Below are positions 33,501-45,980 of a stretch of 64,000 nucleotides of DNA, in pieces (positions within the stretch are counted from its first letter, which is position 1; each line of letters begins with the position of its first letter). This stretch comes from Takakia lepidozioides. Lineage: Eukaryota > Streptophyta > Takakiopsida > Takakiales > Takakiaceae. The stretch lies in assembly GCA_030704615.1 (NCBI GenBank), contig CM060731.1:434001-498000 (forward strand). The letters are read 5' to 3'. A program made the position numbers and the translations under genes. The notes beneath the pieces are model-generated. The model did not search any database, was not told the DNA's origin, and worked only from the letters and a program-made list of their open reading frames with translations.

Positions 33501-36500
33501 TCTCTAGGTATGTTCTGCAAGCCTTCTCTATTACTGTTAACTGTGAAAAGTCCCTTGTTGCAACTGGTAATGTGGCTTTCAATCTGTTTCTATCTGTCTT
33601 CCCTGCTGAAGTGTTGAAGGCCATGTTGGCAAAGGAACAAAACAAAGTTAGGCAATAGAACTTCAACTTATTTCCAGTTTGTGACATGGGTGAGGACCTC
33701 AAGGATGATCTGAAGGGCCTACCTACTGTTGGCACCAGACTATTGAACTCAGGGCGGGGAGTCTACCTTTGAACAATAAACAGATGCAGAGAGGAAAGGG
33801 AGATTGTTAATGCCCAGTGTGCAGGTGGCCTGAAGACTATCCATTTTCTGATTCAGTGTCCGAGGTATTCTCATCAGAGAGTGACCCTCTTCAGGACCAT
33901 CAAGAACATAGGCCCTGCAGCTGTGTTCACCAACTTTCAAATTCTTGAGGCTGAGCCTAAAGCCCTGGCTGTTGGGGTCTAATTGCTGGGCAACTCATAC
34001 ACAGCAGATCGATGCTTGTGTGAAGGGATTCCTAGAGGAAATCTGGAAAGCCCAACCAATTGTATACCAAGGTAAGTCCCCTTACGGAGGGAGCCCCTCA
34101 CAAAGGTAGTGTCTGTTCCCTCTTGTTCTGCCCAAACTGGGCGTGGGGTCGATGGCCACAAGGCTATGACAAACAACGACTTATGAGTACATTCTATCTG
34201 TCTTCCCTTGCTCTAAACCATCCACTGATGAGCTAGGAGAGAGGGGTACTGGGGCAGCCTAGGAACGGCAGGGCTGAATGAAGACGGTCAACAGATGCAG
34301 CAGCTTGCGGATGCCTGCTTGGTCATTAACGGTCTTGACCCCTCAGTAAAAGAAGAGCTCATCCGCAATGTTTGCAGCAAGGAGCTCACTGCATATCAAC
34401 AGATTTTTCAGGGAACAGGTGATTCATTGGGTGTAATATTCATGACGTCTCTTTTGGTCATTTGTTCCACCTTCCGTTCATGCCTTTTTACCTTCTATCT
34501 TTTCTTTCCTTTCTTGTCAGATGCAAGGAGGGTTCTTGATTATCTGTTAGCAGGTTTACCTCCGGTGCATCATCTTGTTTTGTGTTGGCAGATGGACTGA
34601 CAATGTATATCTCCAAAGAAATCCTTCTTATTGGTGTTACTTGGACACATACTTGGGGTCTGAAAGATGTGGTTACTAGGCCCATGGGACCAAATGAGAA
34701 TTCTAAGATTGCAATGTCGTCTGTTGTTTGTAATGACACAGAGGTGGCAAAATTGGACAAGACAGAACGAAGGTATGCGTGGATAAAGCGACAATTACGA
34801 GCCAATGAAGAAGTTTGGTCCATTTTCCCACAAAGTTGGCTTGTGGCTCACACACTCTGTATACAATTTTGCAAAGTGACAAGGTAGGCCAAATACCTTG
34901 TGGAGTCTTATGTCATTTTGTGGGTCTTTTTCCTGAACTGTAGGGAGACACGGTCAGAGAACAGGAAACGACTGATAGTTTGACTGCTTGCTTTGCTTAT
35001 TGTCGCAGCATATCGAAGCAGCCTATTTTTCTGCAATAGTGACATTGTGTAAATAGTCTATAGAGGTCTCTGCTTGAAATATGAGGGTGAACTTGGGTTG
35101 GTATTGCAGGGCACAGTTGATGGAAATTTTGGATACAGCACAACCAAAGCCTGATGTAGCAACTCTGCTCCAGGTGAATTCAGAATTCGAGTAGATTTGA
35201 ATCCCTGTGGTTCCCAGATATACCATAGTTCAAAGCCTGCAATGATATTTATGGATGTGGTTCAGTGTGAACTTAAGTACAATCGTAGAGCAAATATGAC
35301 TGCCTCCAGTTCAGGTACCAGATTTACTAGATAGTACTTCGTAAGTATTGTGACAAGGGGATTCTGCCACCTTGGATGACGGTCATATCTCACTCTTTCC
35401 ACAGTGTGGCTGTTACATTATCTGATTCAGCTCACATTCAAAGTTCTGACTAGGATCTAGTTCCTTTTGAGAGTGACTCTGTGCCTAAACAGAGTGTGTA
35501 AATTTACCGGAACGAAAGCTGGTTCACATTGGGTTCATGAGTATGGTGATAATTTGAGGATAGTGGATGCAGGCAAACTAATGGGTGTGTTACTCAGGAA
35601 ATCATGGAATGAATCCTTCCCTACTTGCAGGCGCTGCAACGTACTCTCGAGTTCGAGGATGAGCTAGCTGAGAGGTTTGGTGGGGGTGAGAGTGCCAAGA
35701 AGATGGAAGAAGAAAGCGATGATGAAGGCTTTGATGCAACAGATGGAGAGCTTACAGCCGCAGCAATTCGCAAAAAATATCAGAAGCAATTTAAATTGGT
35801 ATGCACTTCTTACTTCCTATTTCCTTCTGTTGTCTTCAGTCCTCTTCAATCATAGAGAGTGGTTCTTGAGTAAATTTCTATTTTTCTGCACAATGCTGCC
35901 CGAGTCTGTGCTGTGATGCCTCGGTTGACAAGTTTTGTGATCTGGTATGCCTACAGCAAAGTGAAGGAGAGAAGGCCAAACAGGACACTGTCAATGCCAG
36001 GGTGAATTCCAACGCTGTTTGGGATCTGTGTTATGATTGCAGTGTGTTCTGGTTCTCTTTGGCAGGCTAATGTCTGTCTATAGTCAAAGACGTGTCTCAT
36101 CCAATATTCTTTAACACTTTGAAACTCTTTTGGGGTCTTTCGGGCAACTGTCTGTAAATAGTTGCATAGTTTTCAACCATCTATTGCTCAGGATTGTTCA
36201 GTCCAGAAAAATCCACCAATTTGCACATGAGAAAGTTACAGCAGAAATTTTATATGAAATGTTGAACTGACGCACTTATTGGGAGTTCTCTTTTTCATGT
36301 GACATCTTTTTTTTGCAGTAAATCTCTTGGTGTGTCTCTGCTTGTCCCTGTTTCCTTCTATTTTACATATTTAGTGAGTGACCTTTATATGTGATATAGT
36401 CATTATGTGTTTTCTTGTTGAGAGAAATTAAACATGGTGACATGCCAGTTTACGTTAAAAAATTGCTCAGCTGTTTTGTTCATCTCTGCAGGTGCAATAT

Positions 36501-39500
36501 ACTTGTTGTAGTTTCATCCAATCTACCTGCAGACTTATCGACAAATGAAACCTTTCTGTCCAAAAACATTAAAGTGGAGATAAGCTGAAAATGGTCGTTC
36601 TGAAGGTCTGAAGTTGATCATAACAGTGTTGAACCTATCCAAGCTGTGAAGAAATGAATTCATACTGTGTTGCTCTGAAGGAATTTACATCCTTATCTTG
36701 CAGGCAACAATGAATTTCAACTTCCAGGGTACTATATCATCCTGCTTCGAGCCCCACTTGTTGATCTATGTCGAGCTTGAAGAAAAGACACTGATGGAGG
36801 CCCTGGACAAGCTCATTATGGTATGCTCCGCCCTCTGCCTCCTGTCCTTTGTTTTTTAATTAGACCGTTATTAAATAGACGATCTCTTTCTTTTACCTAG
36901 GGGATGAAAGAAGCAATGGAGTTTTTCCCTAGGCTTCGCAGCAGCACCTTAAGATGCCATGAGATGGTAGGGAATCTCTGAATTTACCTGAAAGGGGTGG
37001 CCAATTACAGATAGATGCCTTACGCCTCGCCGCAGTATACCACCTTGCATTTTGCTGGTTTGGAACCCCAGTAGTTGGCAGAGTAAAGGTCTTGGTAGTC
37101 GGTCCATGGTGAAGTATACTTAGGCTTAATGTAATGTGTTCCGTTATTAAGAGTTGGAAGTTTATGACTATGTCGTTGGATTTTGAACAGGAGGAGACGT
37201 GGGATTGTGAAGAAGGCAGCCAGACAAATGTCCTCTCAAGCAGCACTCAGGTGTGTGTGTGTGTCTCTCTCTCTCTCAGTCCTGGGTCCCTTTTGTTCTG
37301 CCCAAACTGGGCATGGGGTCTATGGCCACAAAGCTACGGCAAACAATGTCTTATGAGTACATTCTCTCAACCCTGGTAGGCGCAAACCCCACAAAAGGCT
37401 CCAGCATTCTCTCTTCCCCGGTGGTTGGTTAGATTCCCGCAGGGTCGATGGCCTTAAGGTTTTGGCAAGCCAAAGTCCACAGGGAACGGCATGAGTAGAT
37501 TGTGCGCCGGGTCCATGGCCACAAGGCTATGGCAGAGAACATCTTATGAGTACATTTTCTCTTAATATTTGCTTACCTACATCAAAAGAGAGGGAAATGT
37601 AGTGAACTTACTATTTGCAGATCTTTTGGCTTGACACGTGAGTCTTAATAAGTTGCAGTGTTAAATCCAAGCAGGTTTTCTTGATTATAAAGAGGAGCTT
37701 AAAGCGTTGCAGTGCCCTGACTCGCAATCAGACCCTCTTCAACTTATATAAGGTATTATCCCAGCTGCTTTTCATTCTTTATGAGACATGATAATTATTG
37801 ATCACTTGTCCAACCTAAATTCACCTATGTAAGGTTTTGAAATGTCATCTTTATCAGTGAACTGCAGCAGACCAATCTTTGGCTGTACTTACAATCTCCA
37901 TGTGGTGAGGCAGGTTTTCCAGAGAGTACTTAGAGCATATGCAGGAAGGCTTGTCACTCGGCTGCCCAGAGGACAGCCTGGCCTTGTGACTGGCATGGAG
38001 GGGCAACTCAAGGTTTGGACATTTAATTATGCTCTCTTTCTCTATCATAGGCCCTTCAGGCCTTTTTCTTGAACTTATTTTTCTTTCGGCATTGTTATTA
38101 TGGCTCTGGTTTTGTTTCCTCTCTCATGTTTTTTGTTTTCCATTTTGGCCCATAAGCTCTTTGAGCTTTCCGCGGACGTCATAAAGTACCATTCATTTCA
38201 TTTCCTTTCTCTCCCCTCTGTGGGCATAAACTGTCAGTGAGTACAAAATATCATCTATAATGCTACTCGTATGCTTGTCCCCAAGGGACAGGTGTCTCTA
38301 GTCTACTTCTAAGACATGAATACCTTTTGTTTGTTTGGGCGGGGATGACCTGCAGGTTTCAGACAAAGATGAGAGGGTGATCTGCTACATTGTAAATACA
38401 GCTGAATACTGCCATGAGACGGTGATTCCTTACTATATTCTACCTGATCTCCAAAAAGTTTCACAGGCCTATGAGATGTAGTCTGAAGAATATGAAGCTT
38501 TCTACATAATTGTAATATAATGTACTCGTATTCTGTAGCCTTTTGTGGCCATAGACCCCATAATTGCAATATAAATAACGATGAGAGCGGGGAGGAGTTC
38601 TGCCCAAGTAAAACTACAAGAGAGAGGGAGAGGTATCTGACCGTTCTGCCAATAGACTCCGTACCTGGTTTGGACAAAGCACAGAGAGAGAGAAAAAAAT
38701 GTACTCATAAAACGTTGATTGCCCCCAGAATGTACTCATAAGACGTTGTTTGCCGTAGCCTTGTGGCCATTGACCCCGCGCCCAGTTTGAGCGGAAACCA
38801 AAGGGACAGAACCTACCTCTGTCAGGGGCTGACATTGGTAGTAAGACTTACCTTTATAAATAGAATTAATTCGGGTTTTCCAGATATCCTCTAGAAATCC
38901 CTTCACACAAGCATCAATCTGCTGTGTGTGATTTGCCCAAAAACTAGGCCTCAGAAGGGCCTGGGCTTTTGGCTCAGCCTCGAGACTTTCAAAGTTGGTA
39001 AGCAGAGGTACAGGCACAATTCTCTTGATAGATTGGAGGAGAGCTTCTCTCTGGTGAGAGTACCCCGGACAGTGAATCAGAAAATGAATATTGTCTTCGG
39101 GTTGCCCACACAACGGGCAATTGCACTCTCCCTTTCCTCTCTGCTTCTGTTTACTGTTCAAATGTAGGCTTCCTGCCCTGAGTTTAAATTTCAGTCTGGT
39201 GCCGAGAGTGGGTAGACCCTTGAGGTCATCCATGATATCCTCCCCCAAGTCACAGACTGGAAACAGGTTCAGGGAAGTTTTCTGCCTAACTTCATTTGCA
39301 TCAGACAATTTGCTGGTAACAGACATGGCTTTGGACACTACAGTCTCTAAGTCAGATTTATCCAGCAAGGTCAAGACTTGCGGGTCCAGATTCAGATCCT
39401 TGAGAATCTCTTCTACTCTCTTCTGCCAGGACTTAGCCTGTTTGACAGGGCGGTCCTGTTTCCAAGATATAGAGTCGATTAACTTAGGGTATCTGGTGTT

Positions 39501-42500
39501 GGACATGTGTTGCAACTGACCCCACCATCTGACCTTGAATTCATCTCGTTGGGAGCTTAAGGAAGGGATGCCAAACTCACCCCGAACAGCCACATTGGCT
39601 GTTTTGGAGCTGCTGACATGCACTCCTTAAGCACCCCCACTTGAATGGATTCTAGAGACTTAGCCTGGTTGTGGAGTTATCAACCCATATAGCAGATCCG
39701 TACTCCAAGGCAGGTCTAATAACGCGGCAAAGCAAGGTTTTCCTGACCTCAGAGTTAATCCCTCTGCAGTGAAAAAATTTAGTGAGATACAACGCTTTGC
39801 CCTTGCCAGTTTGAACAACTTTCTGGATGTGTGCATCCCAGTTACAGTTGGAGGAAAACTCAACGCCCAGGTATGTGATTGCCCCCAGAGAGGGAGAGAG
39901 AGAGAGAGAATGTCAGAAAGAAGTTCATGACAGTCATAGGGTGCCCAGAGGGCCCATCAGACCTGTTCCAGCTCGGCTAGGTGTGTCCTTTGTCCTCTTC
40001 CCAAGCCAGGGTTGGGTTTGTGTATTATGGTTTTAGTTTATGACAGAGTTTGGACTTGGGTGTTTTCCCGGTCAGAAAAAGGAGGTGCAGACTGCAGACA
40101 TATGAGATGTGCCAGTCCAATTTGTAGTATCACTCCTCAGTGCTTGTCTCCGTTTGCAGGCAGCCAATTTGGGAGAAAACATTTCAAAGTTTATTGATGT
40201 CCAATTTTCAGAAACTATTGACATGTCTGAAGAACAGGTACTGGTTCCCCTAGCACTGTCACTTTCAGCAATTTCTGCTCAGTGCAGTAGAGACCACTGT
40301 AGTCAGACTAGTTTAGCTACTTCCTATGTTTCACTTTCTCTTTAGCTTTGCAAAATTGGCTAGGTGTGCTTGCAATTGCAGGAACTGATCTTGACACCTC
40401 TTTCTTGTCATATTGCTGCAGGACGAGTTTTCAGGGGTGATCACTAAGGCATTGTCGACATTAGTGCTTGGCTTGGAGACACGGCTCGAGGTGGAGCTTG
40501 CAAACATGGCTCGCCTTCCGTGGGGCACTCTTGAAGGTGTTGGAGACCAATCTGAGTACTCCCTGACTTCCTTTTCTTTGCAAAACATTGTGGTCAGTGA
40601 TCAAATTGGACCCGATTCTTTAGGCAACTGCTTTTGGAGTGGTAACCTCCGTTGTACACTGGTCTGCTGGATCACTGGATGTCACATAGAAGCTGGTGAT
40701 CCCAATGTGTTCATCAATCCAAGTCAGTCTGTGCCATATAGGTTTTGTAGCTGATCACTGTGGAGAGTGGAACATACAAATACCACTTGGAGTAACCTAA
40801 GTGGCAGTTTCTGTGTGGAAGTAGCACTTCCTCCAGAATGTGTCCATAGTGTTACCTATAAATTATTTCATTGGGGATGTAGTGTACTTGGGGGTAGAAT
40901 CAGAACTTACACAGATCACTGTATCAATTTGATGGTCAACTTCCATTACCCTTCAAGGAATGTGGATATCTAAGTAATGAGTACAAAAAAAAAGTATGAG
41001 GTGGTTAGACAGTGTGTGCAGAGGTGATGAAGCAGATGCCAGAACAGGCTCCTGTTGCTAACATGTCTAGAGTGTCTTGAATTTTTCATACTCTGCATCT
41101 GTCCAACATGACAGAGATGCCTTGGTACATTTTGCAAAACAGTCTTATGGGAACTGAATTGTCAGCAGGGAGTATGTTTACAATGTCTGAGAGGCACAGA
41201 ACACAATTTACTTATCTGGGGAGTATGAGTCGCGTCTAGCCTTGATATAGCCATTTTTACTCCAAATCTGAAGACCAAACTGGATATCTGTGGTGGGTAC
41301 AGCTATGTCAATGGCATCAGCACTATTCTGTCTACCAGTGTACCTGTCATCGCCAGCCTTCTCTCACCTCTTTACTTTCAATTCTTCATGGACAAGGTAC
41401 AGTTTACTTATTAATTTCATTGATCTTGGGCTTCTGTCAAGCAGTTTGGACATGATATTGGAGAGTCTTTTACATGTGAACCTCACTTGTTTTTGTATGG
41501 TGGGTGCAGCTGGCAGCATCATTTGCTCCGCGATTCCACTCCAACATCTTCAGATGCAAGCGTATTTCAGAGACTGGCGCACAGCAGGTCCTGCCTCTCA
41601 TTTCTAAGAATTGTCTAAGTCATGGTCTCCACCTTGACTCCTGTTATTTTGGTGTTTGTTTGAGCACCTTCCTTGAAAATTGTCACCCTTTTACTCACCT
41701 GACCTGTATTCAAGGAGCTGCGTTCTGTGAAAAGGTGATGGATTGAAAATGCACATGTAATTGAGTGTTTTTGTTCGCTTGATATTACACAGATGTTGTT
41801 GGATACACACGCTGTCAAAACCCTGTTGCTGGAGGTTCCCTCATTGGGAGGACAGGTATGACGGTTGCTTGACCCAGTTTTTGATGTTGAGAAGAAAATG
41901 ATACATTCCAAGAGAGAAGCTCAAATAGCCTGTGGATCAAGCCTCTGTATGCTGTAGAATTTCTGAGAAGCAAATCATCGTGTACCTCTCCCACCAAAGT
42001 CTACCGTCAGTCATACAGTCCTGACAATAGGAGTCCTTCATCCAAGTGTGGTGGAAAATTCCTCGATGTCAACCTCAGCACTTATTGGCAGTGATGCTAT
42101 CTAATGAGCCTTGGAGAACCTAATAAGTAGAGTTCAGGGGATAAAGCCTTGATGTAAAAACACCTATCTAAAGGTGGTAGTCCTCGTAAGTTTCCCCCTT
42201 GACTGCTGGCCGTTGAATCAACTGACTCTGCTTCAATCCAGCAGCAAAATCGTGGAAACTGCTTGCCTCCCTGATGTGGTGCTATGTCAGCAGAGTTTTG
42301 CATACAATAAACAAACAGTTTATCACCTCCAATTCTCCCTAAAGTATTAGACGTTGTAAAGATGTGTACCAATCAAAGAATCTCAAAGTGTTATAGTCTA
42401 GTTTGATACTGTGGATTCTTCTTATGGTGGGTTTTTGGCGGTATTTGTTACATCTGCAGTCTACAACACCGGCAAGCTATACCAAATACGTGGCCCGTGA

Positions 42501-44721
42501 AATGACGAAGGCGGAGCATCTTTTGAAGGTGGACATGCTGCCTCTCTCTGGTTGTCTTTCTGTGTCCTATGGAACCTCTGGCCTCTCTCCTCATTCAAAT
42601 GCTCCTTTCTTTCGCAGACGTTATGCATTTGAATGTGGCCATATCATTTCATTTCTTTGTCAATTTTGCTTTAAGAGGACTAGGGTGAGACGCACAAGGC
42701 AGTAAAAGTGGTTGAAGACCCTCAAAAGGACCCCAGCCGGAGCTCCCAGAAAGAATGAGGCCCAAGCTTCAGAATTCACTTGAAGCACAAGCCACATCCA
42801 CCAAGGCATAGATTGGTGGATCTGACTCCTCCATGAGCAGAGTGCTGACCCAGCCAGGCCACCGAAAAAAAATGTGAACATGTTGCTGAAGCAAGCGTAA
42901 CTTATGGTGTCACTTGACCCTGAAGGGCTACGGCCTTCCGGTGCGAAGGTGTCCACTTGGACACCTTTATGACATCCAACATGTGGTTTGAACCCACAAG
43001 CACCAGTGAGGCAGCTTGTGCCCTTACCACTGGGGCTATATGTTGGTTTTCCAGGCCACTGAATATAGCTTTGAACTCAACAGAGTACCTGCGATAGAAT
43101 CCTTTACCTTCACTGGCATCAGGAGCCTCTCTGATCTCTAACTTTTACTTTGGGTTTCAGCAGTTTCCAGGCTACAAGCCCTCCTGGAGACTTTGTGCCG
43201 GGTCTCTGCCTCTCTCTCTTTCTCTCTCTTTACCTTGTGGGATCAATGTTTCTTCGTCTACATGTGCATTGCTGCAATGTTATATTTATTCTAACGCTCC
43301 AAAGTTCTCTTTAGTTTCTCAGCATGTTCTAGAAACTATTATTAATTTATAATACCGAAGACCACTTGTACAACTTTGACATATAGGATTGTCGTTGAGC
43401 ACTGCCTCCACTTTGCAGCCTAGTGTGAGGAACAAACACCTAATAAGAAGGAAGTATCAGTGTCCAAAGTAAAAACAGGTTCATTTAGGTGGAACTGGAA
43501 CGACAACTTCAGGATAAGATCGAACGGTTCACCTCAAGTATTTTCTGTTTGTCTGCTTTCTGCCTTATTGTAGTTAGTTGCAGAAGCCAAGCAATGGTCG
43601 TTGACCACATGTCTCAGGGGGGTACTGAGGATTGTGTGAAAGGCTCGTCATATATTTCCTGATTTGGGCAGGTCATCCTGTCACCCATGGAAGCTATAGC
43701 CGACACATATCGAGCCCTGCTACCTGAGGGATCTACTACTGATTTTCAACGTATTCTTGACCTCAAGGTTAGCTCATGCTCAACTCCTAGATTTCTATAT
43801 ACCAGAGTGATGATCTACTTGGCATAGAGATACTTCAAATGAAAAGGGGCCGCGTGGGAAGGGACCTCTAAAAGTCCACCTCCAAACACTTGAAATGTAG
43901 CTTGGGGATGAAGTTAGCAAGAAGCATAGTCACTATCATAGGATTCTCATGCTTAGCCGTACCTGAGTGAGATTATGAGATCAGAAAGAATGGGTCTTCA
44001 AATCTCACCTGGCATTGTGCTATAAGAGGTATCTTGTGTTATCAGTTTTTCAGTTGCTAAGCCTTATGCCTCGCATCACAATTTACTGAGGCATGAACAC
44101 ATTTTGTGAGGCTTTCAATTTGCCTTGACCCCAGTTAATGAGCATATGTTAGTGCCCCTCTTGCCCCTACATAAATATAAATGTCCCAACACCAATTCTA
44201 TGAAAAGGCCAGTTCGAAATTCTAGTATTCTGTATTCATTGCCAGAACTCACCTTGAAAATATGGTGCTCACCAGATCCCACCATTTCTCATTGTAAACT
44301 GAGTGGCTTCTTAATGCAGGGTTTTAAACGCACCGAACAGCAGCCTTTGCTGGATCGTCTCAGCAATCGTAGTTCTGGGGGGCTCCCGACAACACCATCA
44401 GCAAGCCATGGACCACTCACAACAGCATCTCCATCTATGCAGCTATCAACCTCCTTTACCCAGCCAAGCAGAGAGGCTATGATGGCCCGGGCAGCTGCGC
44501 TTGGAAGGGGTGCGATGGCCCAATCAGCAGCTGCAGCTGCTGCTGCATCCAGCACAGGCCTGAAACGTCTTTTTGCGTTGGCTGAACAAGCCAAAGAAGG
44601 AGCTGCCAAGAAGGAGGGTACTTTCCGGAAGCTTTCAACTCATGGTTCTTCCTTGTATGGAGATGGGTGTAAGTTGGTCTTTGCAGACAAAATGGGGTTG
44701 CATAGTCCAGGTTCCTGGTAA
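30517..44721 (+). CDS. VPS53: Vacuolar protein sorting-associated protein 53 (GARP/EARP tethering complex subunit)
   Basis: VPS53 tethers endosome-derived vesicles at the trans-Golgi with VPS51, 52 and 54. The 24 exons are 30517-30571, 31235-31329, 31563-31619, 32279-32429, 32760-32830, 33383-33507, 34258-34418, 34742-34883, 35110-35173, 35631-35798, 35957-36001, 36704-36820, 37191-37250, 37675-37752, 37914-38012, 38356-38421, 40160-40237, 40422-40555, 41303-41396, 41510-41587, 41793-41855, 42460-42528, 43672-43767 and 44320-44721. All junctions are GT-AG and keep phase, giving about 855 residues (plant homologues are about 820-830). Signatures include VMVQEICRDIKKLD, HITTTITALHRLAML, TELREKFKGIKEML, FEPHLLIYVELEEKTL, IIKRSLKRCSALT and LSPMEAIADTYRALLPEG. 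The start (MALTSSSTLDFI) aligns with the usual N-terminus. The tail past FRKL is longer than usual; a strong GTAAGT at 44670 may be an alternative donor. Introns carry LINE and SINE insertions. Confidence 0.94.
33185..33305 (-). mobile_element. LINE 3'-end fragment in VPS53 intron 5
   Basis: 'ggaacaaaagggac' and 'acctttgtgaggggctcgctctggtagtgtgacttacc' match the 3' untranslated/C-terminal part of the LINE (compare 56015-56085). The fragment is short and decayed. Confidence 0.5.
33520..34187 (+). mobile_element. LINE 3'-terminal fragment in VPS53 intron 6
   Basis: The plus strand encodes decayed C-terminal LINE sequence: NLFPVCDMGEDLKDDLKGL, LPTVGTRL, the zinc-finger region ('cattttctgattcagtgtccgagg'), then 'cagcagatcgatgcttgtgtgaag'. 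It ends 'ggctatgacaaacaacgacttatgagtacattct', the conserved 3' end of the family. It lies in the sense direction of VPS53 without touching exon 7. Confidence 0.7.
37280..37368 (+). mobile_element. LINE 3'-end stub in VPS53 intron 13
   Basis: 'ctgcccaaactgggcatggggtctatggccacaaagctacggcaaacaatgtcttatgagtaca' is the LINE 3' terminus. It is embedded between a (GT)n(TC)n run and a CTCTC continuation, consistent with insertion into a pyrimidine microsatellite. A second stub ends at about 37557. Confidence 0.6.
37505..37557 (+). mobile_element. Second LINE 3'-end stub in VPS53 intron 13
   Basis: 'ccgggtccatggccacaaggctatggcagagaacatcttatgagtacat' repeats the same terminus, followed by TTTCTCTT. 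Confidence 0.55.
38519..38615 (-). mobile_element. LINE 3'-end stub in VPS53 intron 16
   Basis: The segment starting 'atgtactcgtattctgtagccttttgtggccatagacccc' is the reverse complement of the LINE 3' terminus. It precedes a further tiny stub ('atgtactcataaaacg', 38699-38714) and the larger insertion at 38730. Confidence 0.5.
38730..39875 (-). mobile_element. 5'-truncated LINE insertion in VPS53 intron 16, with target duplication
   Basis: A 295-residue minus-strand frame (39623-38736) encodes the LINE C-terminus, including WWGQLQHMSNTRYPKLI, KGLPTLGTRLKFKLRAGS and the zinc-finger CNCPLCGQPEDNIHFLIHC. The part from 39624 to 39875 continues it with frame changes. The copy is bounded by a 14-base direct repeat, TGATTGCCCCCAGA, at 38716-38729 and 39876-39889. 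It closely resembles 55965-57085 of the larger element, so it is a fairly young insertion. It lies antisense to VPS53. Confidence 0.85.
42660..43047 (-). mobile_element. tRNA-derived SINE candidate in VPS53 intron 22
   Basis: On the minus strand, TAGCCCCAGTGGTAAGGGC (43038-43020) matches a Pol III box A, and GGTTCAAACC (42994-42985) a box B, about 33 bases apart as in a tRNA. No tRNA cloverleaf is complete, and the sequence continues for roughly 300 bases, which fits a tRNA-headed SINE. The 3' limit is not defined and no second copy was seen in the window. Confidence 0.5.
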
Positions 44722-45690
44722 CTAACGTTGATGTGGTTGAGAAACTGTCTGTGGGAAGTTCTTCTTGCAGCATTTTTCCCTGAATCCTGAGAGGAGATTT
44801 GACTTTATGTACGCATCCTAACGTACCAGTTTCACTGTCAAAGTTAAACCAGGGGTATAATGTGAAAAGTAATTCAGTTTTTTCTCTAAAAAAGTGACCA
44901 GTGGTTGGACTAAATCGGGCGGATGTACATGCAGGTGGACACATACATCCTTGGTTCTCAAATTTCAAGCACAGATAATTCAATATTGGTGCTGCACCTT
45001 CACAGTGAAAGGAGTACCAGATCTTCTTCCGCGTTATCATCAAGTGCATACCTTGGATGAAGTCCATTGATATGTAGTCACCATTTTGCACATGAGAGAT
45101 TCCACTCCTACTGCATTTCTAGCTGGACGTCAAAATAGTCAATCATGCAATCTAAATAGGATCCTTGAAAGTGCCTTGCGGTTTGTGCAAAAACATTCAC
45201 CCCACTGGCTATTTCAGGCTTTTGTCTGGTTGCAACTGGCTGGTGCAGTACACATCAATAGCTGCAATAAGGCAGTACACAATGCGTTATTAGCTGAACA
45301 AATTGTTATTTATTCCATCCTTCCTGGAATTCATATTGACGCTAGTCAGTGGAAACTTGCGGATTTATTCAGAGATATCTTTGGTGGTATGTGTGGTGTA
45401 CACTACTTTTTTGTTTCCTCCTGTTATGGAGGGTGTAGTGCAGTCTCAGACTATCCGAGGGAATGTACCACCGGTTAGACAAGTCACAGCCCAGCTCATC
45501 GAAAAGAATGGTGTGGTTGATTTTGCGTGATGGCCACGGATTACCACTCATGAGGATTGCAAAAGCCAATGGTAAAAACAATAGGGGTGAAGTGGTGTAG
45601 CATCAGGGCTTCCCAGGAGCCAGTACTGTTCTGTGCCAACCAGACTTCATTTCAGAGATCTGAAGGGATCTGATGTGGCAGCCTTGGTAT
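44722..45690. other. Downstream of VPS53, no gene recognised
   Basis: Probably includes the VPS53 3' untranslated region. A plus-strand open frame at 45086-45478 has no recognisable domain and is not called. Confidence 0.35.
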
Positions 45691-45699
45691 GATCACAAC

Positions 45700-45980
45700 A
45701 CACCCACCATGTCACTAGCCATCTTATTATTCTCATTTTCTTTGCATATGGGACCTCGATAGCTTTGATGCGCACAATCCATGGAACACACTATGTTCTC
45801 TACAATCTGATCCATCCCGGAGCACAGATTGATGCAGACATTGGTGGATAATGTCTTCAACTCTTGTGACAGGGAATGCTTCAATAGTTTCTGCTGTCCA
45901 CCTACCAGAGATGGCTTTCTTTGCAGAGTTTGTCCCTGCCATATGCAGCACAAAGGGGAACATGAAGAAAACCCCCTTCC
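45700..45980. repeat. Dispersed repeat copy 2 (related to 50100-50255)
   Basis: 'gtgacagggaatgcttca' and 'accagagatggctttctttgcagagtttgtccctgccat' recur almost unchanged at 50150-50222, in the same orientation. On the minus strand a decayed coding pattern (AKKAISGRWTAETIEAF; IVCSMDCAHQSYRGP) could be a transposase, perhaps PIF/Harbinger-like. This is uncertain. Confidence 0.5.
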
